Origin: JBLEFH01 sp047345645
GTDB lineage: Bacteria; Pseudomonadota; Alphaproteobacteria; Rhodobacterales; Rhodobacteraceae
Assembly: GCA_047345645.1 (NCBI GenBank)
Contig: JBLEFH010000008.1
Length of the DNA: 64,000 bases
Strand: one strand, 5' to 3'
A program made the position numbers and the translations under genes. Numbering within the stretch: the first letter of the stretch is position 1; each line of letters opens with the position of its first letter. Of the stretch, positions 8,534-16,904 are shown in pieces. The notes under the pieces were generated by a model. It saw nothing but the letters and a program-made list of their open reading frames with translations. It had not been told where the DNA came from and did not search any database.

Positions 8534-9254
8534 CGCCGAGATCCGCAAGCGGGCCGTAGAGGATGAGCGCGGGTTTATCGCTGACCCCGCCGTCGAGCGC
8601 CTCCGCCAGTGCGCCGACCGTGGATCGGGTCAGGCGCTCCTCCGGGGTCGACACCGCTTCGGCGAGCAGCGCGGGCGTCGTCTCCGGCAGGCCCTGCGCA
8701 ATCAGCTTGGCGGCGAGTTTGGGGAAGGTGCGCTGGCCCATGAAGACCACCGTGCAGGCGGCGGGATCGGCCAGCGCCTTGAGGTCGATATCCTCGGGCA
8801 GCGCGCCGCTCGCATCATGGCCGGTCACGAATTGCACCCGCCGCGCGGTGAGCCGCCGGGTCAGCGGAATGCCCGCGCTCGCCGCCGCCGCGATGGCAGA
8901 CGGCAGGCCGGGGATGATCTCATAGGCGATCCCGGCGTCGCGGAGCGCAACCAGTTCTTCCTCCAGCCGCCCAAAGAGCCCGCCATCGCCGGATTTGAGC
9001 CGCACCACCCGCTGACCGGTTTGGGCATACTCCACCAGAAGACGGCTCACATGATCCTGTTTCGGCGAGGGCCGCCCGGCCCGTTTGCCCACCCCGACGA
9101 GATCCGCGCCGTCCCGCGCATGGCCAAGGATCGGCCCGGCGGAGAGATCGTCAAACAGCACCGCATCGGCGCGCTGGAGCCGGTCCACCGCTTTGAGCGT
9201 GAGCAATTCGGGATCCCCCGGCCCCGAGCCGACGAAACTGACAAAGCCGCTCAT
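8526..9254 (-). CDS. cobA: Uroporphyrinogen-III C-methyltransferase (SUMT)
   Basis: The protein has 242 residues from the ATG at 9254. SUMT hallmarks are VGSGPGDPELLTLKAV at the N-terminus, VLFDDLSAGPILGHARDGADLVGVGKRAG, VVRLKSGDGGLFGRLEEE, and IPGLPSAIAAAASAGIPLTRR. It transfers two methyl groups from SAM to uroporphyrinogen III to give precorrin-2, the entry to the corrin branch. It is a stand-alone methylase, not fused to the CysG dehydrogenase half. It lies between cobB (13 bp gap) and cobF (overlap). Confidence 0.93.
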   Translation of the reverse strand: MSGFVSFVGSGPGDPELLTLKAVDRLQRADAVLFDDLSAGPILGHARDGADLVGVGKRAGRPSPKQDHVSRLLVEYAQTGQRVVRLKSGDGGLFGRLEEELVALRDAGIAYEIIPGLPSAIAAAASAGIPLTRRLTARRVQFVTGHDASGALPEDIDLKALADPAACTVVFMGQRTFPKLAAKLIAQGLPETTPALLAEAVSTPEERLTRSTVGALAEALDGGVSDKPALILYGPLADLGDD

Positions 9255-9267
9255 GGCCGCCCTCCGC

Positions 9268-10575
9268 TCATACATCCTCCGCAGAAATCAGATGGAAGAA
9301 TGTGCCAGAGACCGCGCCGCGATGCGAGCCGGTTTCGGGCACGGGCGCGCCATCGGCGTCATAAACACGGGCGAGCGGCGCGTCGGGTTGCTCCAGAATG
9401 GTCGAGTAATGGAACTCATGCCCGCGCAGATGCGCCCCCGGATCATGGCCCGGCAGCGGCGCATCGAGCATGGCGCGGCGATAGCCGAGATGGAATTTAC
9501 GCGCCTCATAGCTGGTCACGAGGCCGAGCAGCCCGGCCATCTCATGCCGCGCGCCATCCTTGTCGATCAGCGCGGTGCCAAGCGCCATATAGCCGCCGCA
9601 TTCGCCATGAACCGGCTTTGTTTCCGCATGTTTGCGCAGCCCGGCCTTGAACTGCGACGCGGCGGCGAGCTTGCCCGCGTGCAGCTCGGGATAGCCGCCC
9701 GGCAGCCAGACGAGATCGGCGGAAGGATCGGGCGCCTCATCGGCAAGCGGCGAGAAGGGCAAAATCTCCGCGCCCGCCTGCCGCCAGCCCTCGCGCAGAT
9801 GCGGATAGGTAAAGGAGAACGCCGCATCCTGCGCCAGCGCGATCCGCTGCGCGGGCGGTTTGCAGAGGGCGGTTTTGGGGGGCAGATCATGGCCCGCCGC
9901 AATCTCTCGCAACAGCTCCAAATCGAGATGGGCGCGCAGGAAGGTGGCGTAATCGGCGATGGCGGTCTCCAAGTCCGGATGCTCCACCGCCTGAATAAGC
10001 CCCAGATGCCGCTCCGGCAGGGTCAGATCGCCGCGCCGCGGCAGCGCGCCAAGGACCCGGATCCCGGCCCGCTCCATGCCAAGCCGCGCCAACCGCTCAT
10101 GGCGGGGCGAGGCGACGCGGTTCAAGATCACCCCCGCAAAGGGCAGATTGGCGTTGTAGAGCCGGAAGCCAAGCGCCGTCGCCGCCGCCGATTGCGCCTG
10201 CCCGCTCACATCGACGACCAGCACCACCGGCCAGCCCATGCGCAGCGCGGTCTCGGCACTGGTCCCGAACCCCGCCCGGCCATGGGTGGCGACCCCGTCA
10301 TAGAGCCCCATCGAGCCTTCCGCGACGCAAAGATGCGCGCCCTCCGCCTGCCCCGCCACGGCGTTAAGCAGCGCATCGCCCATGGCCCAGGTGTCGAGAT
10401 TGAAGGACATGCGGCCCGCCGCAGCAAAGTGAAAGGCGGGGTCGATATAGTCGGGGCCGGATTTGAACGGCTGCACCGTCAGCCCCTCATCGGCCAGCGC
10501 CCGCAAGAGCCCCAGCATCACCGTGGTCTTGCCCGTCCCCGAGGAGGGCGCCGAAATCAACAAACCTTTAACCAT
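9268..10575 (-). CDS. cobB: Cobyrinate (hydrogenobyrinate) a,c-diamide synthase
   Basis: The protein has 435 residues from the ATG at 10575. The N-terminal half is a dethiobiotin-synthetase-like ATPase with a P-loop (SAPSSGTGKTTVMLG, residues about 8-22) and FKSGPDYIDPAFH. The C-terminal half is a glutamine amidotransferase with the nucleophile cysteine in HGECGGYMALG and LHAGKLAAASQF. It amidates the a and c side chains of hydrogenobyrinic acid with glutamine as nitrogen donor, just before cobalt insertion by CobN in the aerobic pathway. It overlaps cobM by 8 bp. Confidence 0.93.
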   Translation of the reverse strand: MVKGLLISAPSSGTGKTTVMLGLLRALADEGLTVQPFKSGPDYIDPAFHFAAAGRMSFNLDTWAMGDALLNAVAGQAEGAHLCVAEGSMGLYDGVATHGRAGFGTSAETALRMGWPVVLVVDVSGQAQSAAATALGFRLYNANLPFAGVILNRVASPRHERLARLGMERAGIRVLGALPRRGDLTLPERHLGLIQAVEHPDLETAIADYATFLRAHLDLELLREIAAGHDLPPKTALCKPPAQRIALAQDAAFSFTYPHLREGWRQAGAEILPFSPLADEAPDPSADLVWLPGGYPELHAGKLAAASQFKAGLRKHAETKPVHGECGGYMALGTALIDKDGARHEMAGLLGLVTSYEARKFHLGYRRAMLDAPLPGHDPGAHLRGHEFHYSTILEQPDAPLARVYDADGAPVPETGSHRGAVSGTFFHLISAEDV

Positions 10576-11392
10576 GCTCACCTTCATTGCTCTGGGTTTC
10601 TGTTTCGTCTTGGTCCGTCCAGCCCGCCCAAGGGCTTGCGGCGCTTTGCGGGCGGTAGCGGCGGTCGTAATCGGCGGCGTAAAGCGCGCTTTCGACGCCC
10701 CCGTCCCCGGCCAGCGCAGGCCCGACAAGGATCAGCGCGGTGCGGGCGATGCCGTCCACTTGGCCCGCGATCTCGGACAGGCGACTCTGCACGATCCGCT
10801 GATCGGGCCAGCTCGCGCGGTAGACCACCGCCACCGGGCAGTCGCCCCCATAAAACGGTGTCAGATCCGCCACCACCTGATCGAGATTTTGGATCGAGAG
10901 GTGAATCGCCAGCGTCGCGCCCGTGGCGGCAAAATTCGCGAGTGTTTCGCGCGCGGGCATGGACGAGGCGCGGCCCGGAGTGCGGGTCAGGACGAGCGAT
11001 TGCGCAAGGCCGGGCGCGGTCAGTTCCACTTCCAGCGCAGCAGCAGCGGCGGCGAAGGACGGCACCCCCGGCGTGACCGTGACCGGGATGCCGAGCGCCT
11101 TGATCCGCCGCATCTGCTCGCCCATGGCCGACCAGACCGAAAGATCGCCGGAATGGAGCCGCGCCACGTCCTGCCCCGCCTCATACGCGCGTTGAATCTC
11201 CACGATAATCGCGTCCAGATCCATCGGCGCGGTGTTCACGATCCGCGCGCCGTCGGGGCAATGGGCGAGGATCGCCTCCGGCACCAGCGAGCCCGCGTAA
11301 AGACAGACCGGAGAGGCCGCGATCAGGTCGCGCCCGCGCAAAGTGAGAAGGTCCGGCGCGCCGGGTCCCGCGCCAATGAAATGCACCGTCAT
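10568..11392 (-). CDS. cobM: Precorrin-4 C11-methyltransferase
   Basis: The protein has 274 residues from the ATG at 11392. Methylase motifs are FIGAGPGAPDLLTLRGRDLI, VCLYAGSLVPEAIL (typical of CobM/CbiF), ARLHSGDLSVWSAMGEQ and VTPGVPSFAAAAAAL. It methylates C-11 of precorrin-4 to give precorrin-5. The last 40 or so residues (SALYAADYDRRYRP to the acidic end) are longer than the core fold and look disordered. The start shares one base with the cobE stop codon. Confidence 0.93.
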   Translation of the reverse strand: MTVHFIGAGPGAPDLLTLRGRDLIAASPVCLYAGSLVPEAILAHCPDGARIVNTAPMDLDAIIVEIQRAYEAGQDVARLHSGDLSVWSAMGEQMRRIKALGIPVTVTPGVPSFAAAAAALEVELTAPGLAQSLVLTRTPGRASSMPARETLANFAATGATLAIHLSIQNLDQVVADLTPFYGGDCPVAVVYRASWPDQRIVQSRLSEIAGQVDGIARTALILVGPALAGDGGVESALYAADYDRRYRPQSAASPWAGWTDQDETETQSNEGEHG

Positions 11393-11745
11393 TATGGCTC
11401 TCCTTCGGCCAGCGCGCAGGTGGCCAGCCGGTCGGTTGAGATCACGCGCGGGCCGAGAAGCCGCGCGCCCTTGAGCGCCGCCAGCGCCGCCGCTTCCGCC
11501 ACACTGCCCGTCCCGCGCGCGCGCTGCGATGCGGCGGATTGGCTCAGGGTGGCAGCGTGGGTGAGGGTATCGCTGGGGATGGCGATCACCGGCAGGCCGA
11601 GGCTTTGCGCCAAGGCGCGAAACGCCGGAGTCTCCGCCTTGTCCGCCGCTGTGGCGAGCGCGTCGGCGGGCCCTGCGAGCGCATAGGCATCCCGCAGGCT
11701 TTCCACGCGCGCGGCCTCGCGAAATCCGAACCCCGCCACGATCAT
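11392..11745 (-). CDS. cobE: Cobalamin biosynthesis protein CobE (CbiG C-terminal-like)
   Basis: The protein has 117 residues from the ATG at 11745, chosen because it gives the ATGA overlap with cobL that almost every junction in this operon shows; an ATG at 11760 is also possible. It matches the small CobE/CbiG_C family: MIVAGFGFREAARVESL, KAETPAFRALAQSLGLPVIAI, ARGTGSVAEAAALAALKG. CobE is needed for B12 synthesis in the aerobic pathway but its exact biochemical role is not settled; the fold is that of the CbiG C-terminal domain. Confidence 0.85.
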   Translation of the reverse strand: MIVAGFGFREAARVESLRDAYALAGPADALATAADKAETPAFRALAQSLGLPVIAIPSDTLTHAATLSQSAASQRARGTGSVAEAAALAALKGARLLGPRVISTDRLATCALAEGEP

Positions 11746-12938
11746 AGCACGCCGCTCCATTGCAGGATCGGGAAGCTGGCCTTCCAGCCGCGTTTGGTGC
11801 CGATCTCCGTGGGGGTCGAGAGGTCGATCCGCAGCAGATCGCCGCCAAGCCGGGCCTGCGCGCCGATCAGCAGCGCCTCGCTTTCCAAGGTCACGGCATT
11901 GGCGACGATCCGCGTGCCGGAGGCGAGGATTTTTTCCAGCGTCTCCAGCAGCTTGGCACTCAGCCCGCCGCCGATAAACACCGCATCCGGGGGCGCAAGA
12001 CCCGCCAGCGCCTCGGGCGCGCGGCCCGTCACGACCGCCAGCCGATCCACCCCAAGCCGCGCGGCGTTTTCAGCGATCCGCGCCACCCGCTCGGGGTCCG
12101 CCTCGATGCTGGTCGCGGTGAGGGTTGGATGGGCCAGCAGCCATTCAATCGCGATGGAGCCGGACCCGCCGCCAATGTCCCATAAATGCTCAAACGGGCG
12201 CGGCGCGAGGGCCGAGAGGGTCAGCGCGCGGACCGGGCGTTTGGTGATCTGGCCATCATGGGCGAACACCGCGTCGGGTCGGCCCGAGGCGAGCGGCAGC
12301 GCCGTGCCGCCCGCCATCTCCACCGCCGCGCAGACGGGGTGGGCGAAATCGGTTTGCGGCAGCGCGTCCGCCTGCGCGCGCGTCACCCGCTGGCGCGGCC
12401 CGCCGAGGGATTCGAGGATGGTGAGGGCAGAGGCGCCGAAGCCCTCTTCGGTGAGGTAATCCGCGAGCGCCCGCACCGCCGCGCCGTCGCGCAAGAGCAC
12501 AATCGCCCGCGCGCCCGGTGCCAGATGCGGTTTCAGCCGCGAGAGCGGCGCGGCGTGGAGGCCGAAACAGGGCGTGGTCTCCAGCGGCCAGCCGAGTTCC
12601 GCCGCCGCGAGCGCGAAGGTCGAGACGCCGGGCAGCGCGCGCCATTCGCCGGGCGCGAGATGTTTCGCCACACTCGTCCCCGCCCCGAACCAGAACGGAT
12701 CGCCCGAGGCGAGCATCACCACGCGGCGCGGTTTTTGCTGGAGAAGCAAGGGGATACCTTCCGCAAATGGCACCGGCCAAGGGATCACCTCCGCCGCGAT
12801 CTCCGGCAACAAAGCCAGATGCCGGGGCGCGCCCATCACGACTTCGGCGGCCTCCAGCGCAGCACGGCTTGCAGGCGGCAGGCCATCCGGGCCATCTTCG
12901 CCGAGACCGACAATCGTGAGCCAGGGAGCGTCAGCCAT
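11742..12938 (-). CDS. cobL: Precorrin-6Y C5,15-methyltransferase (decarboxylating)
   Basis: The protein has 398 residues from the ATG at 12938. It is a fusion of a CbiE-like tetrapyrrole methylase (IVGLGEDGPDGLPPASR, VVMLASGDPFWFGAGT) and a CbiT-like SAM-dependent methylase (LWDIGGGSGSIAIEW near residue 250, then SIEADPERVARIAENA and PDAVFIGGGLS). It methylates C-5 and C-15 and decarboxylates the C-12 acetate side chain of precorrin-6B to give precorrin-8x. Its first 23 bp overlap the 5' end of cobK on the opposite strand, so the two genes start head to head without a spacer. Confidence 0.93.
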   Translation of the reverse strand: MADAPWLTIVGLGEDGPDGLPPASRAALEAAEVVMGAPRHLALLPEIAAEVIPWPVPFAEGIPLLLQQKPRRVVMLASGDPFWFGAGTSVAKHLAPGEWRALPGVSTFALAAAELGWPLETTPCFGLHAAPLSRLKPHLAPGARAIVLLRDGAAVRALADYLTEEGFGASALTILESLGGPRQRVTRAQADALPQTDFAHPVCAAVEMAGGTALPLASGRPDAVFAHDGQITKRPVRALTLSALAPRPFEHLWDIGGGSGSIAIEWLLAHPTLTATSIEADPERVARIAENAARLGVDRLAVVTGRAPEALAGLAPPDAVFIGGGLSAKLLETLEKILASGTRIVANAVTLESEALLIGAQARLGGDLLRIDLSTPTEIGTKRGWKASFPILQWSGVL

Positions 12939-13689
12939 CACACCGAACCTTCTCATTCTGGGCGGCACAGCGGAGGCCAGCGCCCTCGCCGCGCGCGTTG
13001 CCGAAGCCGGGCTGACCGCCACGCTGTCGCTCGCCGGACGGGTCGCGCGGCCCAAGCCGCAAGCGCTCCCGCTGCGGGTCGGCGGTTTTGGCGGGGCGGA
13101 TGGGCTGGCGGCGTATCTTCGCTTGAACACCATCACACATCTCATTGACGCAACACATCCTTTTGCCGATCAGATGAGCCGCAACGCGGTGGCGGCGAGC
13201 GAAGAGACCGGCGTCCCGCTGATCGCCCTCACCCGCGCGCCGTGGACCGCCGGGCCGGGCGATGACTGGACCCATTTGCCCGATATTCCCGCGACGCTCG
13301 CGGCCCTTGATCGCCCCAAAACTCGCATCATGCTGGCCCTCGGGCGGCAGAACCTGCCCGCCTTCGCCGCCGCGCCGCATCACTTCTACCTGCTCCGTCT
13401 CGTGGACCCGCCCGAGACACCGCCGCCCCTGCCCGATCATCATGTGATCGTGGATCGCGGCCCCTTCACCGAGGCGGGCGATCTCGCGCTGATGCGGGAC
13501 CATCGGATCGACCTCATCATCTGCAAAAATTCCGGCGGGACCGGCGCGGCGGCGAAACTGGCCGCAGCGCGCAGCCTTGGCCTGCCCGTCTGGATGATCG
13601 ACCGGCCCGCGCTCCCGGCGCGGCGCGACGTCGCGAGCGTCGATGCGGTGATGGACTGGCTCGCTCATTCGGCAAATCTCGGCGTGTAG
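12916..13689 (+). CDS. cobK: Precorrin-6A reductase, inverted inside the cob operon
   Basis: The protein has 257 residues from a GTG at 12916. No in-frame ATG lies between here and 12574, deep inside cobL, so a GTG start is the most economical choice. The N-terminus LLILGGTAEASALAARVAEAG is the CobK/CbiJ nucleotide-binding opening; THPFADQMSRNAVAA, LLALGRQN-like IMLALGRQNLPAF, and CKNSGGTGAAAKLAAARSLG follow. CobK uses NADPH to reduce precorrin-6A to precorrin-6B. It is the only ring-building gene on this strand, overlapping cobL by 23 bp at its start and cobJ by 25 bp at its end. Confidence 0.9.
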   Translation: MSQGASAITPNLLILGGTAEASALAARVAEAGLTATLSLAGRVARPKPQALPLRVGGFGGADGLAAYLRLNTITHLIDATHPFADQMSRNAVAASEETGVPLIALTRAPWTAGPGDDWTHLPDIPATLAALDRPKTRIMLALGRQNLPAFAAAPHHFYLLRLVDPPETPPPLPDHHVIVDRGPFTEAGDLALMRDHRIDLIICKNSGGTGAAAKLAAARSLGLPVWMIDRPALPARRDVASVDAVMDWLAHSANLGV

Positions 13690-14414
13690 ACGTAGGGGGC
13701 TCCGTTCCGGGGGATCACCCGCGTGGTCGACGAGCCGACAAGGACCACGGTGCGCATATCCGCCATCTCGGGGGTGCAGTCCGGCAAAGGCACGACGCGG
13801 AGCGATTCCTCGGGCGTCGAGACCGCCCGGGCGAAGATCACGGGGCGGGTGTCGCCGCAGGCGTCTTTCAGAATTTGCAGCGTTTTTTCAAAACCTTCAG
13901 GGCGGGATTTCGAGCGCGGATTATAGAACCCCATGGCGAAATCCGCCTCGACCGCGAGGCGGAGGCGTTTTTCGATCAAAGCCCATGGCTTCAGGTTATC
14001 ACTAAGGTTAATCGCGCAGAAATCATGGCCCAGAGGCGCACCGGCGCGGGCAGCGGCGGCAAGCATTGCCGTAATGCCCGGCAGCACCGAAATCGCCAGA
14101 TCACGCCATGCCTGCGGCCCGGCTTCCACCGCTTCGAACACCGCCGAGGCCATCGCAAAGACGCCCGGATCGCCGGAAGAGACCACCACCACCTGCCGAC
14201 CGTCCGCCGCCATTTCGAGCGCGTGACGGGCGCGGTCGAGCTCGACGCGGTTGTCCGATGCGTGCAGCGTCAAACCGGGCCGCGCGGCCACCCGCGCGAC
14301 GTATGGGATATAGCCGACCACATCGGTTGCGCCCGCCAGCGCGGCGGTGACTTCGGGCGTCACCATGGCCTCCGCGCCCGGCCCGAGACCGGCGATCACC
14401 AGCGATCCGCTCAT
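13665..14414 (-). CDS. cobJ: Precorrin-3B C17-methyltransferase
   Basis: The protein has 249 residues from the ATG at 14414 (ATGA overlap with the cobI stop). Motifs are VIAGLGPGAEAMVTPEV, DVVGYIPYVARV, VVVVSSGDPGVFAMAS and VLPGITAMLAAAARAGAPLGHDFCAINLSD, then FYNPRSKSRP, all characteristic of CobJ/CbiH. The enzyme methylates C-17 and contracts the ring of precorrin-3B to precorrin-4 in the aerobic pathway. Its 3' end overlaps the 3' end of the opposed cobK gene. Confidence 0.93.
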   Translation of the reverse strand: MSGSLVIAGLGPGAEAMVTPEVTAALAGATDVVGYIPYVARVAARPGLTLHASDNRVELDRARHALEMAADGRQVVVVSSGDPGVFAMASAVFEAVEAGPQAWRDLAISVLPGITAMLAAAARAGAPLGHDFCAINLSDNLKPWALIEKRLRLAVEADFAMGFYNPRSKSRPEGFEKTLQILKDACGDTRPVIFARAVSTPEESLRVVPLPDCTPEMADMRTVVLVGSSTTRVIPRNGAPYVYTPRFAE

Positions 14415-15148
14415 GGCCGCCGCCCCTCTCCATGCACCACGATGATGGAGAAATAAGGCACGCTCGCCCCCTCCCGGTCGCTCAGTTTTTGCACAGTCTG
14501 GCCCGGCATGGCGGCATATTCCACCAGCCACGCCGCCTCATATTTCCCGGCCCGCTCCAGCGCCCGGCGAACCTTGCCAAGATGCCGCCCAATCTTCATC
14601 ACAATGAGCGCGTCCGCGCGTTCCATATGCGCCGCGAGATCATCCTCCGGCAGCGTGCCCATCAGAACCGACAGCACATCATCGCCCCATGTGATCGGCT
14701 GGCCCGTGGCGCTCCACGCCGCCGACATGCCGGTGATCGCGGGCACGATCTCGATCGGCACCACATCGCACAGGCGGGTGTAGAGGTGCATGAAAGAGCC
14801 GTAGAAAAACGGGTCCCCCTCGGCCAGCACCACCACATCCTCGCCCGCTTCGCTCAAGGCGCGCAGATGCGCCGCGCAATCGGCGTAAAAGGCGGCGAGG
14901 CGGTTGTTATAGCGCGGGTCCGTAAAGGGAATTTCGGTCGTCACCGGGTATTCCATGGCGAATTCGGTGGCGGTTTCGGGCAGCACCCCCTCGACGATCC
15001 GCCGCGCCTGCCCCGGATTGCCCGCCTTGCGAAAATAGGCGACGTGGCGCGCGCCGCGCAGCAGACGGTCCGCGCGGACGCTCATCAGATCGGGATCGCC
15101 GGGGCCGAGACCGAGCCCATAGATCGTGCCAAGCGCCGCGCCGCTCAT
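14411..15148 (-). CDS. cobI: Precorrin-2 C20-methyltransferase
   Basis: The protein has 245 residues from the ATG at 15148 (ATGA overlap with cobH). CobI features are YGLGLGPGDPDLMSVRADRLL, ARHVAYFRKAGNPGQARRI, VVVLAEGDPFFYGSFMHLYTR, VPAITGMSAAWSATGQPITWG and VMKIGRHLGKVRRAL. It adds the C-20 methyl group to precorrin-2, yielding precorrin-3A, the substrate of CobG. Confidence 0.93.
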   Translation of the reverse strand: MSGAALGTIYGLGLGPGDPDLMSVRADRLLRGARHVAYFRKAGNPGQARRIVEGVLPETATEFAMEYPVTTEIPFTDPRYNNRLAAFYADCAAHLRALSEAGEDVVVLAEGDPFFYGSFMHLYTRLCDVVPIEIVPAITGMSAAWSATGQPITWGDDVLSVLMGTLPEDDLAAHMERADALIVMKIGRHLGKVRRALERAGKYEAAWLVEYAAMPGQTVQKLSDREGASVPYFSIIVVHGEGRRP

Positions 15149-15774
15149 TCTGTGCGGCTCGCGAGGGCGTTGACGGCGGCAACCGTGATGGCGCTGCCCC
15201 CGAGCCGCCCTTCCACGATACAGCACGGCACCGGCTGATCGGCCCAAAGCGCGTCTTTCGATTCCACCGCCCCGACAAAGCCGACCGGGCAGCCGATGAT
15301 CGCCGCCGGGCGGGGACAATCCTTATCTTCCAGCATGTTGAGCAGGTGGAACAGCGCCGTCGGGGCGTTGCCGATGGCGACCACCGCGCCGTCGAGATGG
15401 GGCCGCCACAGCTCCAGCGCCGCCGCCGAACGGGTGGTGTTCAGCATCGCGGCCAGCTCGCGGATATTGTCGTTGTGGAGGGTGCAGATCACGGCGTTAT
15501 CCGCCGGGAGCCGCGTGCGGGTGATGCCTTCGGAGACCATTCGCGCATCGCAGAGGATCGGCGCGCCGCCCTCCAGCGCCGTGCGGGCGGCGGTCGCAAA
15601 ATCCTCTGAAAACCGAATATGTTGCGCCAGATCGACCATCCCGGCGGCGTGGATCATGCGGACCGCCACCGGCTCTTCCTCCGGCGTAAACCGCGCGAGA
15701 TCCGCCTCGGCGCGGATGGTGGCAAAGGATTGGCGGTAAATGGCGGCGCCATCGGTCTCATATGTGTATCTCAT
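15145..15774 (-). CDS. cobH: Precorrin-8X methylmutase
   Basis: The protein has 209 residues from the ATG at 15774. Conserved features are the catalytic histidine in RMIHAAGMVDLAQ, LEGGAPILCDARMVSEGIT, IGNAPTALFHLL and IIGCPVGFVGAVESKDAL. It moves the methyl group from C-11 to C-12 of precorrin-8x to form hydrogenobyrinic acid. Both ends use ATGA overlaps, with cobG upstream and cobI downstream. Confidence 0.94.
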   Translation of the reverse strand: MRYTYETDGAAIYRQSFATIRAEADLARFTPEEEPVAVRMIHAAGMVDLAQHIRFSEDFATAARTALEGGAPILCDARMVSEGITRTRLPADNAVICTLHNDNIRELAAMLNTTRSAAALELWRPHLDGAVVAIGNAPTALFHLLNMLEDKDCPRPAAIIGCPVGFVGAVESKDALWADQPVPCCIVEGRLGGSAITVAAVNALASRTE

Positions 15775-16904
15775 GGGCGCTCCGGGATGTCGGTGAGGAT
15801 TTGGGTGGGGGTGAGGCCGCGCCGGGTCGGCGGATCGCTGGCGCGGCCGTTTTCGATGAGGTCGAACCGCCCGTCCCGCCCGACGAGCGTCAGCGCCGCC
15901 GGGCTTTGGCGGGCGCAGCTTTTGGCGCAGCCGGAAATATGGACCGACCGGTCGGTATGTTCGGCCAGCTTGCGGGCCAGCGCGCGGGTCGCGACGGTGG
16001 CTTGCGGGCAACCGGGCGCGCCGGTGCAGGCGTCGCTCGCCAGAAGCGGCGAGCCGGGGGCGGTGATGAAGGGCGTCTGGAGCGGCATCTCGCCGCCTTC
16101 GAGCAGGACCATCCGCCACGGGGTCAGCCGCAGGGCCTCGGCATCGCTGTCCATGATCGCATTGGCCAGATCGCGGGCGCCGAGATGGCCGAAAGGCGCG
16201 CCGATGAGCGGGCCGTGCGGGGTCTGGCCGGGTGCGGGACGCGCTGCCGGGGGGTGCGGCGCGGCGGTGGTCCAGTCTGGCGGCAGGGTTTGGGTTTCCA
16301 GCACCCGCGCCAAGCGGCGGCGCTCCGGGGTTTGGTGGGCAGTGAACCATGTGGCCATTTCGGTGAGCGCGGTCATCGCGGTGGCTTCGGTCACGGGGCG
16401 GCCACGCGGCGCGCCGTCGGCCCGGAGGATCAGGCCCGCATCGCTTTGCTCAAACCGGAAATCCGCCGGGGCGTCTTGCAGGATGGGACGGTCCCCCGCA
16501 TCCAGCGCATAGCCGATTTTGGCAGGCATTTCGGGGAGGTGCGGGAGGATGTGATGAAGCGCCTCCGCGAGCCGGTCATTGAGATCGCCCGCCTGCCAGT
16601 CCGGCGCGACGAGAATGTTGCGGCGAGTCTCCAGCGCCGGGTCCCCGTCGAGCAGGCCGATTGCGTCGAGATCGGCCAGAAGCGGTTCATGCGCGCGCTC
16701 GCGGACGGCGCGGATTTGCAGATTGGCGCGGCGGGTCAGCTCCAGCTCGCCCCGCCCGTAGCGCAGCGACAGATCGCAAAGGCCGAGCGCCTGATCCACC
16801 GTCAGCCGCCCCTTGCGCGGGCGCACCCGGACCACCAGACCATCCGCCGCGAGCATCGGGCGATGCGCGCCGGGACACCAGCCTTTGACCTCTGCCACGC
16901 TCAT
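15771..16904 (-). CDS. cobG: Precorrin-3B synthase (oxygen-dependent Fe-S monooxygenase)
   Basis: The protein has 377 residues, related to nitrite/sulfite reductase hemoproteins. It opens with VKGWCPGAHRPM, typical of CobG, carries ELTRRANLQIRAV in the N-terminal half, and has the iron-sulfur cysteines in DACTGAPGCPQA and SGCAKSCARQSPA. CobG uses O2 to hydroxylate precorrin-3A at C-20 and form a lactone, so its presence marks the aerobic route of B12 synthesis. It overlaps cobN and cobH by ATGA junctions. Confidence 0.93.
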   Translation of the reverse strand: MSVAEVKGWCPGAHRPMLAADGLVVRVRPRKGRLTVDQALGLCDLSLRYGRGELELTRRANLQIRAVRERAHEPLLADLDAIGLLDGDPALETRRNILVAPDWQAGDLNDRLAEALHHILPHLPEMPAKIGYALDAGDRPILQDAPADFRFEQSDAGLILRADGAPRGRPVTEATAMTALTEMATWFTAHQTPERRRLARVLETQTLPPDWTTAAPHPPAARPAPGQTPHGPLIGAPFGHLGARDLANAIMDSDAEALRLTPWRMVLLEGGEMPLQTPFITAPGSPLLASDACTGAPGCPQATVATRALARKLAEHTDRSVHISGCAKSCARQSPAALTLVGRDGRFDLIENGRASDPPTRRGLTPTQILTDIPERP

